Shown one piece after another: positions 1 through 8,483 of a DNA stretch of 64,000 nucleotides. The notes beneath the pieces are model-generated. The model did not search any database. It worked only from the letters and a program-made list of their open reading frames with translations, and was not told the origin of the DNA. Every line of letters starts with the position of its first letter. Position 1 is the first letter of the stretch. Position numbers and translations under genes: made by a program. Origin of the DNA: CAXTEJ01 sp964243295 (GTDB lineage: Bacteria > Actinomycetota > Actinomycetes > Actinomycetales > Angustibacteraceae); assembly GCA_964243295.1 (NCBI GenBank), contig CAXTEJ010000006.1, positions 1-64,000 on the forward strand, given 5' to 3'.

Positions 1-56
<56 letters not shown>

Positions 57-57
57 G

Positions 58-801
58 TCAGGCGCGCGGGGCGCGAGCAGTGGCGCCCACGGTCGACGCG
101 GGGACGGCGGACGTGCGGGCGGCCGAGGCGTTGGCCGCGTGGGCCTTCACCTTGGGGGCCTCGGCCTCGGCGGCGCTGAGGTAACCCTCCCACCGCTGCT
201 GCATGGGCTTGATCAGGCCGCCGCCGACACCGACGACCAGGATGCCCGCCACGGTGGCGAGCACGGCTACGAGCACCGGGGTGGTCACGGTCGTGGCGAT
301 GCCGACCTGGTTCAGCGCGGCGATGATGCCGAGCCCGAGCACGAAGACCGAGGCGATGCTCGCGAGCGTGCGGCCGTAGGACAGGCCGCCGAGCGCGCCG
401 GTGATCAGCGACTTGACGCCCGCTGCGATCGCCGAGCTGATGACGACGATGACGATCGCGACGAAGACCCGGGGCAGGTAGGCCACGAACGTGGTGAGCA
501 GGTCGCTCACCGGGTTGGGACCGAACGAGCTGAACGCGAGCTGCAGGGTGAACAGCAGCACGGCGTAGTAGACGACCTTGGCGAGGATGTCGCTGGCGTC
601 CAGCTGGCTGCCCGCGAGGGCCTTCCCGACACCGCCGCGCTCGACTGCGCGGTCGAAGCCGACCTTCTCCAGCACACGGTCGACCACCTTCGACAGCACC
701 TTGGCGACGATCACGCCGACGATCAGGATGACGAGAAACAGGACGAGCTTGGGCACGAACGTCGCGATGGACGTCAGTGCCGAGTCGATGGCGTCGGACA
801 C
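58..801 (-). CDS. Membrane channel-like protein with conserved TM helices (MscS-related)
   Basis: A 247-aa hydrophobic protein. I start it at the GTG at 801 (VSDAIDSALTS), because the longer reading adds a hydrophilic N-terminus unlike the family. The first membrane helix lies near residues 16-38 and is followed by a charged stretch (KVVDRVLEKVGFDRAVERGG). Further helices lie near 75-95, 105-130 and 140-190. This is the layout of the conserved-TM-helix proteins related to small mechanosensitive channels. The C-terminal 40 residues are Ala/Thr-rich and probably disordered. Its stop codon abuts the poly-G tract, so the last residues should be treated with some care. Gating or ion selectivity cannot be read from the sequence. 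Confidence 0.8.
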   Translation of the reverse strand: MSDAIDSALTSIATFVPKLVLFLVILIVGVIVAKVLSKVVDRVLEKVGFDRAVERGGVGKALAGSQLDASDILAKVVYYAVLLFTLQLAFSSFGPNPVSDLLTTFVAYLPRVFVAIVIVVISSAIAAGVKSLITGALGGLSYGRTLASIASVFVLGLGIIAALNQVGIATTVTTPVLVAVLATVAGILVVGVGGGLIKPMQQRWEGYLSAAEAEAPKVKAHAANASAARTSAVPASTVGATARAPRA

Positions 802-918
802 GGGGGCTCCAGAAGTGTTGTCGCCCGAGGGCGGACCAGGTCGGCTTAGGTTGTAAGCCTGAGCACACCATGGCAGCGCCCGCGGCACAGCGCATCCCGA
901 AGATCATCGCAGTGCCGC

Positions 919-1635
919 TCAGGCGACGAAGCGCTCGAGCCGGTCGAGCAGGTTCTCGAGCGACTCCTCGAACTCCGCGGCCGAGTGGTCGGTGGCCAGC
1001 TGCTCGCGCAGCCGCCGCAGCTGGGGGTACTCCGCCAGCTCGTCCCGGGTCTCGCCCGTCGAGCGGTGGTCGGGCTCGGCGAGCGGCTCCTCGGCGGGAG
1101 CGGTCTCGGCGCCGAGGGCCGACACCTCGAGCAGCAGGTGGCCGAGCAGGAAACTGGAGAACGCGCGGTAGGCCGCCACGGCGGACTCGTCGCTGAAGCC
1201 GCGGTGCTGCAGGCCCACCAGGAACGACTCGACCAGGTCGAGGCTGCGCAGCGGCGGGCGCAACCACGGCGCGGACGGGCTGCGCGTGGCCACGAGCGGG
1301 AACACCCGCGGGTGGGCGAGCGCGATGCCGCGAACCTGGTGCGCGACGTCCTGCAGGAAGGCGTGCCAGCCGTCGGAGGGCAGCAGCGCCCGGAGGGGGT
1401 CGATGTCGAGGGCGCTGGTGACGTGCTCGACCACGCCGTCGAGCAGCGCCTCGCGGCCGTCGACGTAGCGGTAGAGCGACATCGCCTCGACGCCCAGCCG
1501 CTGGCCGAGGCGGCGCATCGTCAGGTCGGCCAGGCCGTGCTCGTCGATGTAGCTGACCGCCTCGGTCACGACGAGCAGGTGGGACAGCGGGCGACGCGGG
1601 ACGGCGTCGGTCACCGGTGTGGCGGTATCACTCAT
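919..1635 (-). CDS. TetR family transcriptional regulator
   Basis: A 238-aa protein with an N-terminal TetR helix-turn-helix at about residues 20-65 (AVSYIDEHGLADLTMRRLG, then SLYRYVDGREALLDGVV). The C-terminal half looks like the tetracycline-repressor-type ligand and dimerisation domain (TetR_C). Start is the ATG at 1635. It lies 36 bp downstream of rluD on the same strand. No dedicated target gene is obvious: the next gene downstream is the membrane channel gene, separated by 117 bp, which could be a target. The ligand is unknown. Confidence 0.88.
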   Translation of the reverse strand: MSDTATPVTDAVPRRPLSHLLVVTEAVSYIDEHGLADLTMRRLGQRLGVEAMSLYRYVDGREALLDGVVEHVTSALDIDPLRALLPSDGWHAFLQDVAHQVRGIALAHPRVFPLVATRSPSAPWLRPPLRSLDLVESFLVGLQHRGFSDESAVAAYRAFSSFLLGHLLLEVSALGAETAPAEEPLAEPDHRSTGETRDELAEYPQLRRLREQLATDHSAAEFEESLENLLDRLERFVA

Positions 1636-1671
1636 GTGCGCCTCCGTGCTCGGACCCTGGGGCCCACCGTC

Positions 1672-2598
1672 TCACGACCCGCCCAGCGCCTCGAGGGCGT
1701 CGGCGAGGTCGTCCGGGTAGGTGCTCTCGTACTCGACAGGCCGTCCGGTGGCCGGGTGGTCGAAGCCCAGCCGCACGGCGTGCAGCCATTGTCGCCCAAG
1801 CCCCAGCCGGGCCGCGAGGGTGGGGTCGGCGCCGTAGGTCAGGTCGCCGACGCACGGGTGGCGCAGCGCGCTGAAGTGCACCCGGATCTGGTGGGTGCGG
1901 CCGGTCTCCAGGTGCACCTCCACCAGGGACGCCGACCGGAACGCCTCGAGCACCTCGTAGTGGGTGATGCTCGGCTTGCCCGACTCGGTCACCGCGAACC
2001 GGTAGTCGTGGCCGGGGTGGCGCCCGATCGGCGCGTCGATCGTGCCGCGCAGCGGGTCGGGCAGGCCCTGCACCACCGCGTGGTAGGTCTTGTCGACCGT
2101 CCGCTCCTTGAAGGCCCGCTTGAGCACGGTGTAGGCGTGCTCGCTCTTGGCCACCACCATCAGCCCCGAGGTGCCGACGTCCAGCCGGTGCACGACGCCC
2201 TGGCGCTCGGCGGCCCCGGACGTCGAGATGCGGTAGCCGGCTCCGGCAAGGCCCCCGACGACCGTCGGGCCGGTCCAGCCGGGGCTCGGGTGCGCCGCCA
2301 CGCCGACCGGCTTGTCGACCACCACGATGTCGTCGTCGTCGTGCACGATCCGCAGGCCGGGGACGGGCTCGGCGACGACCTCGACCTGCGCGCCCGGGCC
2401 GGCGAGCTCGACCTCGAGCCACGCCCCCGCGCGCACGCGCTCGGACTTGGCGACAGGCGAGCCGTCGAGGCTGACCCGGCCGGCCGCGGCGAGCTCGGCG
2501 GCCTTGCTGCGCGAGAGGCCGAACAGCCGGGCGAGGGCGGCGTCCAGTCGCTCGCCCTCCAGACCGTCGGGCACGGGCAGCGAGCGCAGGTCACCCAT
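1672..2598 (-). CDS. rluD: RluD-type 23S rRNA pseudouridine synthase
   Basis: 308 aa. An S4 RNA-binding domain occupies about residues 12-70 (ERLDAALARLFGLSRSKAAELAAAG). The catalytic RluA/RluD domain follows, with the signature HRLDVGTSG containing the catalytic Asp, and the later GRTHQIRVH motif. It should isomerise uridines in 23S rRNA. Start is the ATG at 2598, which overlaps the lspA stop by 8 nt (ATGGGTGA), implying translational coupling. The lspA-rluD order is common in bacteria. Exact target uridines are not determinable here. Confidence 0.93.
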   Translation of the reverse strand: MGDLRSLPVPDGLEGERLDAALARLFGLSRSKAAELAAAGRVSLDGSPVAKSERVRAGAWLEVELAGPGAQVEVVAEPVPGLRIVHDDDDIVVVDKPVGVAAHPSPGWTGPTVVGGLAGAGYRISTSGAAERQGVVHRLDVGTSGLMVVAKSEHAYTVLKRAFKERTVDKTYHAVVQGLPDPLRGTIDAPIGRHPGHDYRFAVTESGKPSITHYEVLEAFRSASLVEVHLETGRTHQIRVHFSALRHPCVGDLTYGADPTLAARLGLGRQWLHAVRLGFDHPATGRPVEYESTYPDDLADALEALGGS

Positions 2599-3175
2599 CG
2601 CGGGTCGCCTCCAGCCCGCCGGTGTCGGGCGACGCAGCGCTCGGCTGCCGCCCGCCGTCCAGGCCGATGCCGCGCAGGCCGAGCAGCCCGACGAGCACCG
2701 CGGCGACCACGATGGCGATGTCGGCGACGTTGCCCACGAACCAGCCGTTGTAGTCGAGGAAGTCGACGACGTGCCCGCGGGCGATCGCGGGCTCGCGCAC
2801 CAGCCGGTCGGTCAGGTTGCCGAGCGCGCCGCCGAGCAGCAGCCCGAGCGCGACGGCCCAGCCGCGGCTGCCGAGCCGGCGCGCCGAGCGGACCACCACC
2901 ACGACCACCACGACCGCGACGAGCGTCAGCACCCAGGTCATGCCGGTCGCCACGGAGAAGGCGGCGCCGGGGTTGCGGATCAGCCGCAGCTGCAGCAGCG
3001 AGCCGACCAGGCTCACCGGCTCGCCGGGCACGAGCTCGCGGGTGGCGAGCGCCTTGCTGACCTGGTCGAGGAGGTAGACGAGGACGGCGACGCCGGTCAG
3101 CGCCTGCAGCAGGCGCCCCCGACCGGCGGAGGTCGGTGCGGCGTCGCTCAGCGACGTTCCTGGCGCTGTTTGCAT
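2591..3175 (-). CDS. lspA: Lipoprotein signal peptidase (signal peptidase II)
   Basis: 194 aa from the ATG at 3175. It is an inner-membrane aspartyl protease that removes signal peptides from prolipoproteins such as the GluB homologue in this window. Four membrane helices are visible. Conserved blocks are NPGAAFS, GNLTDR and VGNVAD; the Asp residues of the last two are the catalytic pair in this family. The ATG has no clear Shine-Dalgarno and overlaps the upstream zinc-finger gene by 28 nt. An alternative is CTG at 3151: it overlaps the upstream stop as CTGA and has AGGA 6 nt before it, giving 186 aa. The boundary is therefore uncertain at the 5' end. Confidence 0.93.
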   Translation of the reverse strand: MQTAPGTSLSDAAPTSAGRGRLLQALTGVAVLVYLLDQVSKALATRELVPGEPVSLVGSLLQLRLIRNPGAAFSVATGMTWVLTLVAVVVVVVVVRSARRLGSRGWAVALGLLLGGALGNLTDRLVREPAIARGHVVDFLDYNGWFVGNVADIAIVVAAVLVGLLGLRGIGLDGGRQPSAASPDTGGLEATRDG

Positions 3176-3585
3176 GAGACGCACAGGGTCGCACGCGGGA
3201 AGGCCTGCAGTCGCATCTTGCCGATCGGCCCACCACACGACTCGCACACCCCGTAGGTGCCGTCGTCGATGGCGGCCAGCGCCCGCTCGGACTGCTCGAG
3301 CATCTCGCGGCTGTTGTTGGCCAGTGAGATCTCCTGCTCGCGCTCGAAGGTCTTCGCCCCCGCGTCGGCCTGGTCGTCGCCGGCCCCGTCGCCGGAGTCG
3401 CGCAGCAGCTCGGTCAGGCCGCTCTGGGCGGCCTGCAGCTCAGCGCCCAGCCGGGTGATGTCGGCCTGCAGGTCGGCCCGCACCTGCGCCAGCTCGTCCG
3501 GCGTCCAGGGCGACTCGTCCTCGCGGACGGCGAGCGCGGCCGCGGGCGCCTGGTCGGCGGCCTTGGCCCGGCGACGGTCAGCCAC
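3148..3585 (-). CDS. TraR/DksA family C4 zinc-finger protein
   Basis: 145 aa. The N-terminal two thirds is a charged helical region (residues about 25-100) suited to a coiled coil. The C-terminus has the four-cysteine zinc finger CESCGG...CVSCK at about residues 117-137. DksA-family proteins bind RNA polymerase through the secondary channel; whether this one does is inference. It sits between divIVA and lspA, a common actinobacterial arrangement. Start is GTG at 3585. Its stop lies inside the annotated 5' end of lspA. Confidence 0.9.
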   Translation of the reverse strand: MADRRRAKAADQAPAAALAVREDESPWTPDELAQVRADLQADITRLGAELQAAQSGLTELLRDSGDGAGDDQADAGAKTFEREQEISLANNSREMLEQSERALAAIDDGTYGVCESCGGPIGKMRLQAFPRATLCVSCKQRQERR

Positions 3586-3612
3586 GGCGCTGCGCCCCGC
3601 GAACGGGCACGG

Positions 3613-4302
3613 TCAGCCGCCGAACGGTGCGCGCGGCGTGGCCGCGTCGCCGGAGCCGGCGGTGGCGCTCGTCGCGGAGCCGGCCTGGTCGAGCTCGCGC
3701 AGCTGGCTCTCGAGGTAGCTCTTCAGACGGCTGCGGTACTCGCGCTCGAAGCCGCGCAGCTGCTCGACCTCGGTCTCGAGCTCGCGCCGCTGGGTCTCGA
3801 GGGTGCCCAGCGTCTCGCGGGACGTCGTCTCCGCCTCGTTGACGAGGCGAGCGGCCTGCTCCTGCGCCTCGGCCAGGATCTGCTGGCCCTGGGCGCGGCC
3901 CTCGGCGACGTGCTCGTCGTGCAGCTTCTGGGCGAGCGCGAGCATGCCGGCGACGCCGTCGGTGCCCGTGGTGACGGGCGCGGCGGCAGCCGGCGCGGCG
4001 GCGGGGACGACCGGCTCTGGCGCCGGGGTCGGCTCGGGGGCAGGCGCGGCCGCCACGACGGGAGCGCTTCTCGTGACGCTCGAGGCGCCGGACGGCTGGT
4101 CGGCCAGCTGCGAGGTCAGCTCGGTCACCCGGCCCTCGCAGGTGCTCAGCTTGCTGCGCAGGTCGGTGTTCTCGGCGTTCAGGCGGCGCAGCTCGGTGAC
4201 GACCTCGTCGAGGAACTCGTCGACCTCTTCCTCGTCGTAGCCCTGCCGGAACTTCGTCGCGCTGAAGCGCTTGTTGACGACTTCCTCGGGATTCAGCGGC
4301 AT
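3613..4302 (-). CDS. divIVA: DivIVA/Wag31-type polar growth protein
   Basis: 229 aa. The first 45 residues (MPLNPEEVVNKRFSATKFRQ and following) are the conserved DivIVA membrane-curvature-sensing domain. A short coiled coil follows, then a Pro/Ala-rich linker at about residues 75-115, then a long second coiled coil at 125-205. In actinobacteria Wag31/DivIVA recruits peptidoglycan synthesis to poles and septa and is often essential. Start is ATG at 4302. The gene lies downstream of sepF and yggT, as expected for the distal dcw cluster. Confidence 0.94.
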   Translation of the reverse strand: MPLNPEEVVNKRFSATKFRQGYDEEEVDEFLDEVVTELRRLNAENTDLRSKLSTCEGRVTELTSQLADQPSGASSVTRSAPVVAAAPAPEPTPAPEPVVPAAAPAAAAPVTTGTDGVAGMLALAQKLHDEHVAEGRAQGQQILAEAQEQAARLVNEAETTSRETLGTLETQRRELETEVEQLRGFEREYRSRLKSYLESQLRELDQAGSATSATAGSGDAATPRAPFGG

Positions 4303-4395
4303 CTGTTCACCTTCGCCTGTCGTGGGTGGCCCGGCACACCGTAGCGAATCGACCCGCCGGGCGTGATCCGTGCGGTGCTCGCGCGCGCGTGGCGC

Positions 4396-4674
4396 TCAGG
4401 CCAGCACGTTGAGCAGCACGAGGGTCACGAAGAACAAGATCATGAACGCCAGGTCGATCTGGATCTGACCCAGTCGCAGCGGCGGGACGACGCGCCGCAG
4501 CGCGCGCAGCGGGGGGTCGGTGGCGCTGTAGATCGCCTCGGCGACCACGAGCAGCACGCCGCGGGGGCGCCAGTCACGGGCCAGCACCTGGATCCAGTCG
4601 ATGACGACCCGCCCGATGAGCAGCACGAAGAAGATGAGCACGACGAAGTGCAGCACCGAGCGGATCAGGTCCAT
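4396..4674 (-). CDS. YggT family membrane protein
   Basis: 92 aa with two hydrophobic segments, residues about 5-22 and 70-90, joined by a conserved cytosolic stretch (WRPRGVLLVVAEAIYSATDPPLRALRRVVPPLR). This is the YggT (DUF167-neighbour) family, which is encoded next to sepF and divIVA in most actinobacteria and Gram-positives. The molecular role is unknown; a link to division or osmotic stress is suggested for homologues. It starts 5 nt after the sepF stop. Confidence 0.9.
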   Translation of the reverse strand: MDLIRSVLHFVVLIFFVLLIGRVVIDWIQVLARDWRPRGVLLVVAEAIYSATDPPLRALRRVVPPLRLGQIQIDLAFMILFFVTLVLLNVLA

Positions 4675-4679
4675 CGCCG

Positions 4680-5195
4680 TCAGCTCTGGTTGAAGAAGCC
4701 CGGTGCGGGCGCGGGCTCCTTGTCCTCGGCGACGACCTCCACGTGGGCGGGCGAGAGCAGGAACACCTTGCTGGTGACGCGCTCGATGGCGCCGTGCAGG
4801 CCGAACACCAGGCCGGCAGCGAAGTCGACGAGGCGCTTGGCGTCGGCGTCGTCGAGGTCGGTGAGGTTCATGATGACCGGGGTGCCCTCGCGGAACGCCT
4901 CGCCGATCGTCTTGGCCTCGTTGTAGGTGCGCGGGTGGATCGTGGTGATCCGCTGCAGCTCACCGCCCGGCGCCGGGCTGGGCACGACGCGCGCGAGCTG
5001 ACGCTGCGGCAGCGAGGTGACCTGGGCGCCGTGACCCTGGGCGCTGTGGCCGTTCGAGGCGACCGAGGAGCCGTGGGCCACGGAGCGGGAGCGCTCGGCG
5101 ACGGGCTCGTCGTAGTCGTCGTACTCGTCGTCGTAGCGGACGTCGTCCTCAGCGAGCCCGAGGTACACCATGGTCTTGCGCAGCGCACCCGCCAT
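4680..5195 (-). CDS. sepF: Cell division protein SepF
   Basis: 171 aa from the ATG at 5195 (MAGALRKTMVYLGLAEDD), which matches the usual amphipathic membrane-binding N-terminus. An acidic low-complexity linker (residues about 18-70) leads to the SepF core at about 80-165 (ITTIHPRTYNEAKTIGEAFR, then NLTDLDDADAKRLVDFAAG). SepF binds the FtsZ C-terminal peptide and tethers the Z ring to the membrane, and it is the main anchor in bacteria lacking FtsA. No ftsA is present here, consistent with that role. Confidence 0.95.
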   Translation of the reverse strand: MAGALRKTMVYLGLAEDDVRYDDEYDDYDEPVAERSRSVAHGSSVASNGHSAQGHGAQVTSLPQRQLARVVPSPAPGGELQRITTIHPRTYNEAKTIGEAFREGTPVIMNLTDLDDADAKRLVDFAAGLVFGLHGAIERVTSKVFLLSPAHVEVVAEDKEPAPAPGFFNQS

Positions 5196-5265
5196 CGGCC
5201 GGCTCCTGTTCTGTGTCGTCGTGAGATCTGGTCGAGCGATGGCCAACGGTGTGCCGCTCGCGACG

Positions 5266-6006
5266 TTACTGCAGCCGGGCACGGCGCCCGAGGACCGCGC
5301 TGCCGACACGCAGGTGTGTCGCACCCGCCGCCACGGCCAGCTCGAGGTCGCCGCTCATGCCCGCCGAGACCCACGCGGCGCCCGGGTGGTCGGTGCGCAG
5401 CCGCGCCGACAGGGCCGCGAGCCGCTCGAAGGCGCGGGCCGTGCCGGCCGGGCCGGCCTCACGCGGGGCCACGGCCATCAGCCCCCGCAGCGCCAGCCCC
5501 GGCGTCCGCGCGACGTCGTCGGCCAGCGCCGGGACGTCGGCGGGCGCGGCGCCGCCGCGCGCGACGTCGTTGTCGGCGTCGCGGTCGTGCTGCGCGCGGT
5601 CGTCGAGGTCGACCTGCACGAGCACGCCCAGCTCGCGCTGGGCGTCCTCGGCGCCGCGGCCCAGCGCCTGCACCAGCGGTGCGCGGTCGACCGAGTGGAC
5701 GACGTCGGCGTAGCGCGCGACCGAGCGGGCCTTGTTGCGCTGCAGCTGGCCGACGAAGTGCCACCGCAGCCGCAGGCCCGCGAGCTCGGCGGCCTTGGCG
5801 GCTGCCTCCTGGTCCTTGTTCTCCCCCACGTCGACGACACCGGCTGCGGCCAGCCGGGTGACGTCGTCCGCCGGGAACGTCTTGGTGACCACGACGAGGG
5901 TGAGATCGCCGCGGTCGCGCCCGGCGTCGCGGCAGGCGGTCGCGATGCGCGCCTCGACGGCCGCGAGCGACGCCGCCAGCTCGACGGCGCGGGGGTCCTC
6001 GCTCAC
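5266..6006 (-). CDS. YggS/PROSC family PLP-homeostasis protein
   Basis: 246 aa from GTG at 6006, whose codon overlaps the pgeF stop as GTGA. It is a TIM-barrel PLP-binding protein without known catalytic activity that buffers pyridoxal phosphate. The PLP lysine lies in VVTKTFPADDV near residue 45. Other conserved parts are GENKDQEAAAKA, WHFVGQLQRNK, and the phosphate-binding SAGMSGDLELAVAAGAT near the C-terminus. It is a standard dcw neighbour between ftsZ and sepF. There is an atypical acidic Asp/Arg stretch near residues 133-150. Confidence 0.93.
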   Translation of the reverse strand: MSEDPRAVELAASLAAVEARIATACRDAGRDRGDLTLVVVTKTFPADDVTRLAAAGVVDVGENKDQEAAAKAAELAGLRLRWHFVGQLQRNKARSVARYADVVHSVDRAPLVQALGRGAEDAQRELGVLVQVDLDDRAQHDRDADNDVARGGAAPADVPALADDVARTPGLALRGLMAVAPREAGPAGTARAFERLAALSARLRTDHPGAAWVSAGMSGDLELAVAAGATHLRVGSAVLGRRARLQ

Positions 6007-6719
6007 GGTGCCGGCTGCAGGACGACCGCCCCAGCGAACCGGCCGGTGACGCCGTCGCGGCGGTAGGAGAACAGGGACGGCGTCTCGGCGGTGCAGCCGC
6101 CGACCTCGCGGACGTCGGTGCACAGCGGCGCCAGCTCGGCCAGCACCCCGGCCGCGACGTCGAGGGACGGAGCGCCGTGCCGGTCGACCGACCGGGTCTC
6201 GGGCCGCCGCGCCGCGACCTGCTCGCGCATCGCGAGCGGCACGGGGTAGCACCGCGCGCACACCGAGGGGCCGAGCCTCGCCGTGACCGCCCGGGCGCCG
6301 AGGTCGCGCATGGCCCCCACCACGCGCGCCGCCACCCCGGCGGCCATGCCGCCCCGGCCCGCGTGCGCCGCGCCGACCACGCCGGCGACGGGATCGGCCA
6401 GCAGCACCGGGACGCAGTCGGCGACCATCATCGCGAGCGCGAGCCCAGGCGTGCGGGTCACCAGCCCGTCGGCCTGCGGCGGTGCCCCGTCGAACGGGGC
6501 GTCGACCGCGAGCACGGTGTCGCCGTGCACCTGATCGACGAAGACGGTGCCGTGCGCGCCGAGGTGCTCGGTGAAGGCGTCACGGTTGGCCAGCACGGTC
6601 GCGGGGTCGTCCCCGACGTGCAGCGCGAGGTTGAAGCCGTCGTACGGCGGGCAGCCGGCAGCTCCGGAGCGGTCGGAGACGACGAACCGGGCTCCACCCA
6701 CGCGCTCGTCCCAGTGCAC
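6003..6719 (-). CDS. pgeF: Peptidoglycan editing factor PgeF (YfiH/laccase-domain family)
   Basis: 238 aa. It has the Cys/His metal-site pattern of the family: the N-terminal FVDQVHGD, then MVADCVPVLLAD, then AAHAGRGGMAAGV. E. coli PgeF removes mis-incorporated L-Ser from UDP-MurNAc, keeping L-Ala in the stem peptide; other members were called polyphenol oxidases or purine nucleosidases. Its place right after ftsZ fits the editing role. Start is GTG at 6719 (GTG CAC TGG GAC). Confidence 0.92.
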   Translation of the reverse strand: MHWDERVGGARFVVSDRSGAAGCPPYDGFNLALHVGDDPATVLANRDAFTEHLGAHGTVFVDQVHGDTVLAVDAPFDGAPPQADGLVTRTPGLALAMMVADCVPVLLADPVAGVVGAAHAGRGGMAAGVAARVVGAMRDLGARAVTARLGPSVCARCYPVPLAMREQVAARRPETRSVDRHGAPSLDVAAGVLAELAPLCTDVREVGGCTAETPSLFSYRRDGVTGRFAGAVVLQPAP

Positions 6720-6774
6720 GGGGACAGCGTAGGTGGAGCCCGGCTCGGGCCCGGCGGCGCAGCGGGTCGGCCCG

Positions 6775-6822
6775 CTGCGGTCTGGTCAGGCTGCGGTCTC
6801 GTCAGGCTGCGGTCACTTCAGG
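6775..6822. repeat. Three tandem 16-bp repeats spanning the ftsZ stop
   Basis: Plus-strand copies are CTGCGGTCTGGTCAGG (6775-6790), CTGCGGTCTCGTCAGG (6791-6806) and CTGCGGTCACTTCAGG (6807-6822). The third copy contains the last codons and stop of ftsZ, so the other two look like duplications of the gene end. They fill most of the ftsZ-pgeF spacer. Confidence 0.9.
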
Positions 6823-8111
6823 AAGTCGGGGACGTCGAGGTCGTCGGCGCGCTCGACCGGGCGGGCGCCGCGGGCGCGCGACGGCTCGAGGGCGTCGGGG
6901 ACCACGATGACCCGCTCGTCGTTGGGCAGGTCGGCCGGGGCGGGCGCCTGGTCGGCCGTCGGCTGGGCGTCGGCGCGGGCCGGCTCGGGACGCTGCTGGT
7001 CGGCGCGGGCGGGCTCGGGGCGCTGCTGGTCGGGGCGGGGCGCCGGCGCGTACTGCTGACCGCCGTATGGGCGCTGCTGGCCCTCCACCGGCGGGCGCTC
7101 GGAGGCGACCGGTGCCCGGCCGGGCAGCTGCCCGACGGCCCGCTCGTTCGGGCGGGGCACCGGGGTGCCACCGTCGAAGCCGGCCGCGATGACCGTGACC
7201 CGCACCTCGTCGCCGAGGGCGTCGTCGATGACGGCGCCGAAGATGATGTTGGCCTCGGGGTGGGCGGCCTCCTGCACCAGCCGGGCGGCCTCGTTGATCT
7301 CGAACAGCCCGAGGTCGGAGCCGCCCTGGATCGACAGCAGCACGCCGTAGGCGCCGTCGATGCTGGCCTCGAGCAGCGGCGAGGAGATCGCGAGCTCGGC
7401 CGCCTGCACGGCGCGGTCCTCGCCGCGGGCCGAGCCGATGCCCATGAGCGCGCTGCCGGCGCCCTGCATCACCGACTTGACGTCGGCGAAGTCGAGGTTG
7501 ATCAGGCCCGGGGTGGTGATGAGGTCGGTGATGCCCTGCACGCCGGACAGCAGCACCTGGTCGGCGCTCTTGAAGGCGTCGAGCATGCTGACCGCGCGGT
7601 CGCTGATCGACAGCAGCCGGTCGTTGGGGATGACGATGAGGGTGTCGACCTCCTCGCGCAGCGAGGCGATGCCGGTCTCGGCGCTGTTCGCGCGCCGCCG
7701 GCCCTCGAAGGTGAACGGCCGGGTCACGACGCCGATGGTGAGCGCGCCCAGCGAGCGCGCGATGCGCGCGACCACCGGCGCACCGCCGGTGCCCGTGCCG
7801 CCGCCCTCGCCCGCGGTGACGAAGACCATGTCGGCGCCCTTGAGCACCTCCTCGATCTCCTCCGCGTGGTCCTCGGCGGCCTTCTTGCCGACCTCCGGGT
7901 CGGCCCCCGCGCCGAGGCCCCGCGTGAGCTCGCGGCCGATGTCGAGCTTGACGTCGGCGTCGCTCATGAGCAGCGCCTGCGCGTCAGTGTTGATGGCGAT
8001 GAACTCGACGCCCTTGAGGCCCACGTCGATCATGCGGTTGATCGCGTTGACGCCGCCGCCGCCGATGCCGACGACCTTGATGACGGCCAGGTAGTTCTGC
8101 GGTGCTGCCAC
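6813..8111 (-). CDS. ftsZ: Cell division protein FtsZ
   Basis: 432-aa tubulin-like GTPase that forms the Z ring. The N-terminal GTPase domain covers residues about 8-200, with the tubulin signature GGGTGTGGAP near 105-114 and the T7 loop NLDFADVKSVM near 205. The C-terminal domain runs to about 315. A long Pro/Gln/Arg-rich linker (about 320-410) contains the repeated unit QQRPEPARAD. The conserved C-terminal peptide ends DVPDFLK and should bind SepF and FtsW. Start is GTG at 8111. Confidence 0.97.
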   Translation of the reverse strand: MAAPQNYLAVIKVVGIGGGGVNAINRMIDVGLKGVEFIAINTDAQALLMSDADVKLDIGRELTRGLGAGADPEVGKKAAEDHAEEIEEVLKGADMVFVTAGEGGGTGTGGAPVVARIARSLGALTIGVVTRPFTFEGRRRANSAETGIASLREEVDTLIVIPNDRLLSISDRAVSMLDAFKSADQVLLSGVQGITDLITTPGLINLDFADVKSVMQGAGSALMGIGSARGEDRAVQAAELAISSPLLEASIDGAYGVLLSIQGGSDLGLFEINEAARLVQEAAHPEANIIFGAVIDDALGDEVRVTVIAAGFDGGTPVPRPNERAVGQLPGRAPVASERPPVEGQQRPYGGQQYAPAPRPDQQRPEPARADQQRPEPARADAQPTADQAPAPADLPNDERVIVVPDALEPSRARGARPVERADDLDVPDFLK

Positions 8112-8142
8112 GGCGTTGCCTCTCGTCCGGTGCGGTGGTGGG

Positions 8143-8175
8143 TAACCCTCAGGTGGAGGGTTATAGTTATGTCAA
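8143..8175 (-). promoter_or_regulatory. Inverted repeat and TTGACA box upstream of ftsZ
   Basis: TAACCCTC (8143-8150) and GAGGGTTA (8156-8163) form perfect 8-bp arms with a 5-nt spacer, 32-52 nt upstream of the ftsZ start. Just upstream on the minus strand is TTGACA (8175 to 8170), with TAACTA and TATAAC close by. The TTGACA is too close to TATAAC for a standard -35/-10 pair, so the exact promoter is uncertain. The hairpin could act as operator or leader structure. Confidence 0.45.
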
Positions 8176-8308
8176 CCTCGCGTTGATGCAGACGGTAGAG
8201 GGTTCCCCTCGCGCGCGACAAACACCTGCGGCGTGTCGGCGCGTCGTCCTCGTTCCGGCCGTGGGTCCGCCGTGGGTCGTGACCTGAGGGATGCCTCCCT
8301 CCCACCCC

Positions 8309-8328
8309 GTGATCATGCAATCCCGGCC
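8309..8328 (-). repeat. TGATCA-repeat copy 1 (inverted)
   Basis: On the minus strand this reads GCCGGGATTGCATGATCACG, identical to the core of copy 5 but in opposite orientation. Confidence 0.8.
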
Positions 8329-8483
8329 CGGTCGACCTGCGTCATCGGACCGTGGACGTCGGCGCGTTCTGGGTGGTCGTCCCCGGTTCGCGACATTTCG
8401 CTGCCGGCCGCGCCTTGACCGAGATCCCCTGCGAGGTGAGCCACCCGGGCTCGCCGTCAGCGTTGACGGCTACCCGGTTGGGA

